64,000 nucleotides of DNA from Citrus sinensis. Lineage: Eukaryota > Streptophyta > Magnoliopsida > Sapindales > Rutaceae. Positions within the stretch are counted from its first letter, which is position 1. Every line of letters starts with the position of its first letter. Below, piece by piece: positions 56,141 to 64,000 of this stretch. The position numbers and the translations under genes were made by a program. A model generated the notes under the pieces. The model worked only from the letters and a program-made list of their open reading frames with translations, was not told where the DNA came from and searched no databases. The DNA lies in NCBI RefSeq assembly GCF_022201045.2, contig NC_068563.1:2976001-3040000 (forward strand). Direction: 5' to 3'.

Positions 56141-59100
56141 CTACCAAGGGCCCGTCAGTGTCCTCCTCAAGCACAGTATTTTGCCTCCCCATCGGTACTT
56201 CATTTTCTCGATAATCTGCTACAACAGAGAAACAAATAAGGGGGGAAAAAAGCAAACAGACTTCCTTTTCTTCATCAAGAATCAATTATCATAATTCACA
56301 AAGTTTTATCAAATTGATTCATAATCCACAAAGTTTTATCAAAGGAACATTAATTAACTCTTGCTTTATGGTTACGTAATCAAACTTCCAAAGCAGCAGA
56401 TGAGTTGCTTTTTGGCATGTACACAGTCACTGAATATACAGACTTTTTCGTTGAACATCTATCAGAGAAGCTACGGAGATCATATGAAAAATATAAGAGA
56501 GGTGCTTATCTTAGTTTTCAAAAATGACCAAACACTGGAATTTACTTGAATGCATTAAAGCAGTAAAAGGGCACATACCTTATTCTTTTCCATTTCTATT
56601 TTCTCTGCCTGCAACAACAAAACTTCAGTCAAGGGCATTTGCAACAACCCAAATTTTTAATTAAGAAAATAAGAATTTGACTTTGTTAAGAAAAAAAAAC
56701 CTGTTTCCTCTCCAACTCTTGGTTCAACTCCTTTAGTTTAGCAACCTCTGCTTCCAGTTCCAATGTATAGGCCTGCCAGAATCCCGAAAGAAAGTAAGAA
56801 TTGCAGATCAGTTTTTCTACCTTAACACAAATATTCAATAGCCAATAAAGTTTTGTAAATAAGATATAAATGATCCTCAGCAAAAAGAAATCTTTACATA
56901 ACTCAAAGATAGCTATCTGTTGCACAGAGTTTAGACATCTTTCCTCACTGATTATGTATTGATTAGTATGACACATGCTGTGCTGATTGGCCACAAGGAA
57001 ACTAGCAAAACCAGTCATATGGATTTCTAAGAAATAGCTGAGAAAAATTGTCCTACAGCTTTTCCAGCACAAAATAATTATTGAAACCAACTTCTGACTC
57101 ACAATTATGGATACCACAGAAATGTTATTAATGGAGTCTTTATATGCAGCCTTTTTTTCGTTTAGTGGCGTGATTTCTGTAAGATTTGCACAAAATTTCC
57201 TCTAAATACTAGGGTTATCAAATAGAAGACTTCCCCTCAAAAATAAATATAACACTTCCAGATAAACACAAGCATGCTCAGTAAATTGTGCTTAAATATA
57301 GTTTGTCTATAAGAGCAATGACAATTTATGATGAGTTCTAGCAGCACCAATATGAAAATATACAGGTTATAGTACATTCATAAAACATCAAAAATACAAA
57401 AATCTAACAGGAGAATTTGTAACTTCCTTTGATCTTGATTCTGCAAATTCATCATAACCAATAGAAAAACAAATCTTTCTGAAAGGGAGAAAAAGGTAAA
57501 GAAAGGTCAATTTTCTTTAACAGACACATGAACATATCAACCGCAGGTACACAATAGAATCAAGTACAGTCATGACTTCTGTTTTTAGACTGTAATCACA
57601 GGGAACAAGAGGAATATTCTTCACAGATAAACTGAATTGGTAACAGGCATTATGTTTCAGAGTGCAAAATTCTGTCGCAGAGACTTCCCACTTAGTCCAT
57701 TCAACCAAAAGAAAAAAAAGGAACTCAATGCTGACTTCAGTCAATCCCATTGCTTCAAAAATTTTGTTATTGTCATAAGCACAACTTTTCTTCAAAACAT
57801 TAGTTTATAATTTACAGCATGTAAAGCCAAAAATTGTTTTCTAAATAGAGAGTGGAGCATAAAAGCTGCAATTCATAAGGCTAACTGTATAAAACATAAA
57901 ATGCATCCTTAAGAAGGCTTGAAATTATAGATTTCTGGCAAACAAGGTAAATCAATTCCATAATGAACAATAAGAAATAATAAATAGCAGCTGAAAAAAT
58001 ATATAATGGTTCAACCAACACACTCACCTGCTTGCGTGCCCGTGATCTTGCAGCCGACTCTCTGTTTTTTATCATTCTTCTATGCCTCCTCTCAACTACT
58101 TTCTCCAGAGCACCGCTTTTTCTTCCCCGGCCAAACACATAAGGAACTGGTGATGGTGAAGATACATCAGCAGTACTCTTAGCGATCATATCAGGAGAGA
58201 CCTGAGCAACCTGCGATCCAGTTGCAAGGGTAACACCCCCGGCTCCTAAACCAACCATGCCCATTCCTCCACCTTGCAAACCACCAGCCTGAACTAAGTT
58301 GCCATTCATAGAAGAATTAGTGACAGTAACAACTTGACCCCTTGCTCCAGGACTAGAAAGCTGTGTTGTGTTCACCAAATTCATAGGAGAGGCAAAGGCC
58401 ACAGTCGCTTGCTTGGGGAACAGTGGTGCCTGCTGCTGCTGTCTTTGCTGCTGCTGATATGGGTGTTGTTGCAGCTGTGGCTGCTGCTGCTGCTGAAGCT
58501 GGTATTGATGTTGTTGTGGCTGCTGCTGCGGCTGTTGAGAGGATCTTATGCCATTTACATTCAATGCTAAACTTGGGGGCTGACTAGGAACTGAACTGCC
58601 ATCCTCCATTATCCGATTACCAATCAGACCATTGTTTCTGCTTGGCTGCTGAAACCCAAGAGCTAAACTAGTATTATTATTCGCATAGAATCCAGCATTG
58701 TTCAGACTTCCACCAATCTGTTGAGCATCTTCTCTGACTACTCCTGCCCTCACCAAGAACTCCTCTAGAGTCATCTCTCCCAAAGTCTGTTGTCTTTGCG
58801 GCACATTTGATCCTCCTCCTCCACCAGCAGCAGCGCCACCACTTCCTTCTTTCATCAAGTCCCTCCAAACTTCATCGACTGTCTTTTGGCTCAACGTTCG
58901 CGGCAAAGTTAATGATCCTTGTCTCTGCAAATTCCCACCAGGAGCATTTGATTCTCCAGCAGCACCTGCTGAAGAATTCATGGCATGACTCTCTTCAGCA
59001 GTCCATATATTTTTCAGTAGTTCATCCATGTTCATTGATCCAAAATCCTTCCCCAGTCCACCCCAGGTGTTCTGGAATTCTTCAAATGTCAATGAGTACA

Positions 59101-59194
59101 CGGAAGGCTGTCGAGCCAATGGGAAATTCCCAGCTTGCTTTCCATCCCCATATGATGTATCACCAACATTCTTGTAGTTCATTTGAGATCCCAT
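56141..59194 (-). CDS. ABF3: ABA-responsive element-binding bZIP factor (ABF/AREB, ABF3-like)
   Basis: A nuclear group-A bZIP that binds ABRE (ACGTGG) sites in the ABA and drought response. Four coding exons: 58028-59194, 56701-56772, 56579-56608 and 56141-56218, giving 448 residues. Family blocks in order are C1 (RQPSVYSLTFEEFQ, 29-42), C2 (MNMDELLKNIWTAEE), C3 (RQGSLTLPRTLSQKTVDEVW), a fourth RQQTLGEMTLEEFLVRAG, a Gln-rich tract (about 219-256), the basic region (RRHRRMIKNRESAARSRARK), a zipper (LELEAEVAKLKELNQELE) and C4 at the end (CLRRTLTGPW). The R-x-x-S/T sites in C1-C4 are SnRK2 targets in this family. The ATG at 59194 gives the usual MGSQMN start. The symbol rests on sequence plus synteny with At4g34000; paralogs ABF2/ABF4 are close. 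Confidence 0.92.
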
Positions 59195-60488
59195 ATTTGT
59201 TTCAAGCGGTGGCAACAGCTTGCTCCAATCTAGAAGGTCTTATACTTCCATGTAAGTGAAGTAGATCAGAAAAATATATCACTCCACTTCCCTTAACTTC
59301 CTTTCTTTAACCTAAGATCTAAAAGTTAACCAAATTAATGAAAGGTTAGTAAATCACATACATAATCCTCATATTAATACCAATTACAGAAAAAACTTTC
59401 AAAAGACTCAAAACTCATATAGCCATAAAAATTAAACAATATGACATAAACCTCATACTACAACCATTAAGAATCAATCCCATTATTCCAAGTTTTAGAA
59501 CAAACAGCACAAAAACAGGAAAAAAAAAAATGTAACAGTCACAGCTTGAAGAAAATTACAACCATGGAAAAAAAAAAACAAAGTGTACTTCTAGCGATTC
59601 CATTTCTAAGAATCTTATCAACTAATAGTACAAAGCTCTCAATTAACAACCACCAAACAAAAGTGTCCTTCACAACCATCCAAACTGAACTAGACCAGAC
59701 CAGTCGCAGCTTCTTTTGTCATGTAACATACTACAGTTCAGATCCAATTTTTCACCCAACACAGTAATAAGTAATCCAACTGTTCTACTTTTTCTCCAAA
59801 CCCCATCAAGCCTCAACCTTATACTGCAACTTCACATCTTAACAGAAAAATCAAACAAACCAGATAAATAAACTAACCAATTATCTCGATTCATTAGTAA
59901 ACCCCCATCAAAAACCTTCAGCAGCCATAAAATTAAAAAAATCCCCAGAAAAAAAAAAAAACCCCCAAAACCATTTCAGCCAAATTTAAGACCTTTACAG
60001 AAATCACACAAATTCAAGTTAGAATTCAAACTGCATAATAATTTCATCTTCATTATTAGAAAATCTTCCGCTAATCCGATCAGTACATTATTAGAATTTT
60101 TTGGTTATAATTTATTTAATAAAACAATATTAGCGAAGAAAAAGCATTTTTTGAAACTAAAAAATATAATTAGAAAAAGACAAAAATAAAAAGAAATAAA
60201 ACAGATGCGGTACAAAATACAAATAGAAATTGAGGGGGATTTAATTTTACCTTAATTTATTATTTTTTTATTTTTTTTCGGAATTTGTGGAAAATTCAGT
60301 GAGCATAGAGAGAGTGTGTGATGTCGTTTCTCTGAGCTTTTTGCAGCGTGGAGGCGACAAGTGTCTATCTTGGCCTCGACACGAGTCGCAATTTAAGGAG
60401 ATGGCCTTTGGGTTTTTTTTTCACTTTTTTATTATTTTCTGTAATTAAATTGGTGATGTGAGAGAGGAGACAGCCACGGAGGTTGCGG
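59195..60488. other. 5' region of ABF3: leader, probable 5'UTR intron and promoter
   Basis: No separate gene was found. The stretch from about 59260 to 60250 is AT-rich with many poly(A) runs and probably contains a 5'UTR intron. The GC-richer part at about 60300-60700 looks like the promoter. Confidence 0.45.
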
Positions 60489-60494
60489 CACGTG
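60489..60494. promoter_or_regulatory. G-box/ABRE core CACGTG upstream of ABF3
   Basis: The context is GGCACGTGGAG, which contains the ABRE core ACGTGG. It lies about 1.3 kb upstream of the ATG, near the likely promoter. Because ABFs bind this site, feedback on its own gene is possible. Confidence 0.45.
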
Positions 60495-60499
60495 GAGCA

Positions 60500-61148
60500 A
60501 TAGTGGAGGTGTTGAAAACTCGATGTGACGTCTAGCCAATGAGGGAAAGGAAAGTGGGATGATCTGCGCCGTTGAAGTGCGCCCTCCGACATGGATGATT
60601 GGATGGGTGAATACTATTGCTTTTATTATTGGTTGAAGAGATAGTGGCGTGGCGTGAATGTGATGCAACATGTGTTGGGGTTTGGTTGAGATGAGATTCC
60701 GTGCGTCCATCCCATTGAGATAAACCTAGAATTTTTATTTTTCTTTTCTTTTCTTTTTTTATAAAAAAAAAACTCTCTGGCTCTTGTTTCAACTAGAATC
60801 CTACAAGAGTCAAATTAACTCAATAAATCTTATGTCACAACAAATTTTCGTTTTATTTTTTAAGTTTTTTTTTTGTTACATATCTAAAATATTTCATTAT
60901 ATTTTTCAATTTTCGGTCGCATATTGTAAAGTTCAAGAGACTTGTTGGGACGACAAAAACTTGGTGCAATGATTTGATGGAGCCTATGAGCTAAAACATA
61001 TCTTTGAAAAGTGAAAACTACTTTCTGTCCCTATTGTGGCGTATCTTATTATTTATCAAATTAGCGGTTGGCAATGATCAGGTTTTATGCAATGGCAAAA
61101 ATCCTCACTCGCTCAATCTCTTATGATGTACAATTATATTATAATTAA
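60500..61148. other. Upstream flank of ABF3, AT-rich
   Basis: No gene was recognised. Confidence 0.45.
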
Positions 61149-61937
61149 GGGTCGGTTTGGGATTGCGGTTGAAATTTAATAAACTGTTTATTTTATAATT
61201 TTTTATAAAAATAATATTTGATAAATTTTATAAAAGTAACTTATTTCATACTTTTTTTTTTATTTTGTTAGTAGCTTTTAAAAGCAGGTAGGGAGTTGTT
61301 TTTCATAAGTAATTTATTCAATAAGTTATCACTCTTTTTTAAAATATTTTAATAAAAATATAATTGTATCTTACTTATTCATAAACCATAATATATAAAT
61401 AATTAGATATTATATTACTGTTATAATTTAGTTACTGTTATAACCACATACATTCTCTTCAGTTTTGATCCAGTAAGATCATATTCTAATTTCATAACTA
61501 TGCCTTTTAAAGCTTAATCTATGTATATTTTCATTTTCATTTTCATTAATTAATTGTTTCAAATCCATTGGCAATCTATTTTCAAAAGAAAAATTTGTGG
61601 TATTTTTTTTTTCAAATTATGAAGTTCTTTAGCTTTTTTTAATTGAATTTTTATGTAATTTTACATATTTAAGAAAAAAAGATATGTTTAAACAATTTAT
61701 TAAACATACTCTAAAAATAAAAAATAATTAAAATTTATGTCTATTTTAGTCATTATATAATAAAACTGTACTTTCGTAATATAATTTACCAAACGCATAT
61801 ACATTACTTTTTAAACTCACAACAATTGCAATAGTGTAGTTCACCAAACACCAAGCTACTTTTTTAATCAGTATCTTATTTTATTTGCATAATACAAGCA
61901 GCCTATTTTATTAACCTCCGCAATCCGAAACTGGCCC
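61149..61937. mobile_element. Tourist-like (PIF/Harbinger) MITE, 789 bp
   Basis: The left end GGGTCGGTTTGGGATTGCGG matches the reverse complement of the right end, GGGCCAGTTTCGGATTGCGG, at 17 of 20 positions. TTAA lies on both sides, consistent with a TTA/TAA target. The interior is AT-rich and non-coding. Confidence 0.65.
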
Positions 61938-61941
61938 TTAA

Positions 61942-62692
61942 ATTCTATTAGGAGTCTGAATAAATATATTTACAACATAGCCTTAAGTTAAAGTCTAGCG
62001 ATCATACCTTGTGGGGTAGTAATTGGTACAACCTATTTAATGGCCATAAATATTTTATTTAATTATGTAAGTTCTTTTTAAAAAATTTCCTAGTGTTTGG
62101 TTTATTTTGAGTAGAGATTTTAAGAATTAAATAAGTTATTATGTCGCTACTAGCAATAACTCAAATTTTGAGCTTTTGGAAGTAGACATTAGAGTGCTTT
62201 TTTAAAAGTTAAATCACCTAAAATACTCTATTATTTATTTCACAATATTATGTCGTTCCTTATATATATAGCTCTCATCAACAACCAAACAACTATAATT
62301 TTTTGAGTAAAAACTCTATTTAAATAAGCTTTATTTAAAATGATGTACCAAATGGAGCCTTGGTAATTCTATTTTTAATTCATCAAAAGACTATATTAAT
62401 TGTCTTTCCATATTCATTCACTTACTATAAATTTTATTGACTCTAATTGTATTTGTGATTCTCTTTGTGCTTATTTAATATTTTCTATATCAAGCTTTAA
62501 AGTTTCTACTTAGAAGGCGTATGTACTCTAATATCTTCCTTGTGAAATTGACACATACAAGTGAAAAAATAATTTGAGTCTTGTAATTTTATGTGCAATA
62601 CTATAAATTGCAATAGGCATAAATCTAAGCGTTGTTTATCTTTTTCCCCTTTTTTTAACAACTATTCACTAAAACCAAATTCTAAAGATAAT
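61942..62692. other. AT-rich intergenic sequence
   Basis: Loose inverted similarity between about 62090-62130 and 62300-62360 may be another decayed MITE, but the ends could not be fixed. Confidence 0.4.
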
Positions 62693-62965
62693 GGGTGCGT
62701 TTGGGATCGAGGTGCTGTAGCTTTTAAGCTACAGCTGCTGTGAAAAAAAAGCTGTAATTATGAAACAAAAGTTAATAATATATAGTAAATATAAATTTTA
62801 AATAATAATTTTGATAAAATTATTAAAGATATAATAAATTTTGTATTATATAAGTGAAAAATCATATCAATATAGCTTAAAAGCTACAGCAGTTAGTGTT
62901 TACCAAACACTTTAGTGCTATAGCTTTTAAGCTACAGCTGCCCAACCTCAATCCCAAACGCACCC
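62693..62965. mobile_element. Tourist-like MITE, 273 bp
   Basis: The terminal inverted repeats are GGGTGCGTTTGGGATCGAGG and GGGTGCGTTTGGGATTGAGG (one mismatch), flanked by AAT on both sides. Each end also carries a palindromic 'gtagcttttaagctac'-type hairpin. It is non-coding. Confidence 0.75.
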
Positions 62966-63140
62966 AATATATAAGTCCGCAGATCATTTTTCTCCTTTTT
63001 ATTATCAATTTTAATTTTCAATTGTTCGACTTGATATATTATAAAATCGATATTTGTTTTATGACAGCTGCTACCTTGGATAAACTTTAAGATAGAGCAG
63101 CGCTCAAAATTATTGGATTTATGTGCTTGACTTTAAAATA

Positions 63141-63558
63141 ATTGTGACTACGTGTATCTAACGCTTCTAAGCACTGCTCTACCTTGGATCAACTCCAAGG
63201 TAGCTGAACACTTATTTTATTCTTAAGATTGAAATCTCTTTATTTTATTTTATTTTTAATCTTAATTTCCTTGTACAAACATGAAAACGTTCAACACAGT
63301 GAAAAAATAACGAGATGTGTATATCCATTGACGAACACTCTTCTCCATAATTGTAACCACGTATATCTAACAGTTCTAAGCACTGTTCTATCTTGAATCA
63401 GTTCCAAGGTAGCCGAACCCTTGTTTTATTGTTGAGATTGAAATCTCTTTATTTTATTTTCTTTTAGCCTTAATTTTCCTGTACAAAAATGAAAACGTTC
63501 AACACATTGAAAAAAATCACGCGATGTGTTTATCCATTGACGAACGCTCTTCCCCGTA
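63141..63558 (+). repeat. Two-copy tandem duplication, 209-bp unit
   Basis: Unit A (63141-63349) and unit B (63350-63558) align throughout; both start 'attgt.ac.acgt' and contain 'catgaaaacgttcaacaca' or its close variant. Unit A has a perfect 10-bp hairpin, CTACCTTGGA-tcaac-TCCAAGGTAG (63179-63203), decayed in B. A partial earlier copy ('ctaccttggataaact') lies near 63070. Non-coding. Confidence 0.8.
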
Positions 63559-64000
63559 ATTTCTTGTTGCCTAGATGATTTGTATTTTAGTGCCCTTTAT
63601 CACATGGGGTTATCTTTTTTCACTGCTTGTCTTCTTAACGGGGAGTAATCGTACGAGCACTCATTAAAACGACACCGCGTAATGCCAAAACGGTACAGTA
63701 AGTCCATAATAAATATCACCTCCGCACCCCATGTGGTTGAGTGGCCAACGTGGACCAAATCAACGTCAAATTCAAAATCACACGCTAAAAAAAATTTGTT
63801 TTTATATCATGATGATGATGGCATCTCCACGATGAAAGGAATAAATAAATGAGAACACGACACCACCAATGGCCAATCAGGATAAAGCAATTCTTCTTCT
63901 TCTTTCTTCTCCAGTCTTGACTACAGACAATCGAGGGCACTCATCGTGGGGTACCATGCGCCACGTGGTGCCCCATGATTCCCTCCAATGCGCGGGCCCC
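63559..64000. other. Right-edge sequence, possible promoter of an outside gene
   Basis: GC content rises to the right. A perfect CCACGTGG G-box lies at 63961-63968 and a CT-rich tract (cttcttcttctttcttctcc) at about 63894-63915. No coding frame can be supported before the window ends. Confidence 0.4.

Noticed and set aside
58334-59259. Plus-strand Leu- and Ser-rich frames opposite the bZIP gene
   Set aside because: Mirror translations of the Gln-rich and conserved ABF coding region.
60365-60792. Minus-strand genes upstream of ABF3
   Set aside because: Overlapping short frames in a likely promoter, with no conserved domain.

Overview
This is plant nuclear DNA, most likely from a woody rosid eudicot. 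The signs are spliced genes with GT..AG introns, a chloroplast-type thioredoxin, ABA-type bZIP, SBT subtilases, plant LTR retroelements, hAT, Mutator-like and Tourist-like elements, and a nuclear tRNA-Arg. A Citrus-like genome is my guess from general resemblance; the sequence alone does not prove the species.

Left half (about 0.6-34.6 kb): a three-copy subtilase (SBT) array on the + strand. Copies 1 (1574-3922) and 3 (31172-33508) are intact and intronless; copy 2 (22416-24731) is a pseudogene. Each duplicated unit carries its own TATA-box promoter and a 3' flank. In copy 3 that flank runs directly into the 3' end of the neighbouring NYN-domain gene. Mobile elements have repeatedly interrupted the array: a retrocopy of a mitochondrial ribosomal protein L6 mRNA in the copy-1 promoter, two hAT elements with 8-bp target duplications, a 12-kb broken Tat-type Ty3 element containing a nested Sirevirus-type solo LTR, a 5'-truncated LINE in the copy-2 promoter, several fold-back or MITE elements, and old LTR relics.

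Right half (34.6-60.5 kb): single-copy genes. These are a NYN/OST-HTH RNA-binding protein (-), thioredoxin m3 (TRXM3/GAT1, -), tRNA-Arg(UCU) (-), 3-methylcrotonyl-CoA carboxylase beta subunit (MCCB, -), a chloroplast DJ-1 tandem-domain protein (DJ1C, +) and an ABF3-type ABA-response bZIP (-). From memory of Arabidopsis gene order, NYN-TRXM3 matches At2g15560-At2g15570 and ABF3-DJ1C-MCCB matches At4g34000-34020-34030. The window therefore joins two Arabidopsis microsynteny blocks. A Mutator-like element that captured an SKP1-like gene sits between the divergent MCCB and DJ1C genes, and a broken Ty1/copia element lies between DJ1C and ABF3.

Right end (60.5-64 kb): AT-rich sequence with two Tourist-like MITEs, a 209-bp tandem duplication with a hairpin, and possibly the start of a promoter. 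The genes do not form one pathway: they cover secreted proteolysis, RNA regulation, plastid redox and plasmodesmal control, leucine catabolism, plastid DJ-1 function and ABA transcription. I found no clearly new molecular system. The most informative items are the dated-by-structure retroposition events in the subtilase array, the gene-capturing DNA transposons, the antisense gene region and 69-bp tandem array of the Tat element, and an in-frame stop-free 90-nt intron in MCCB.
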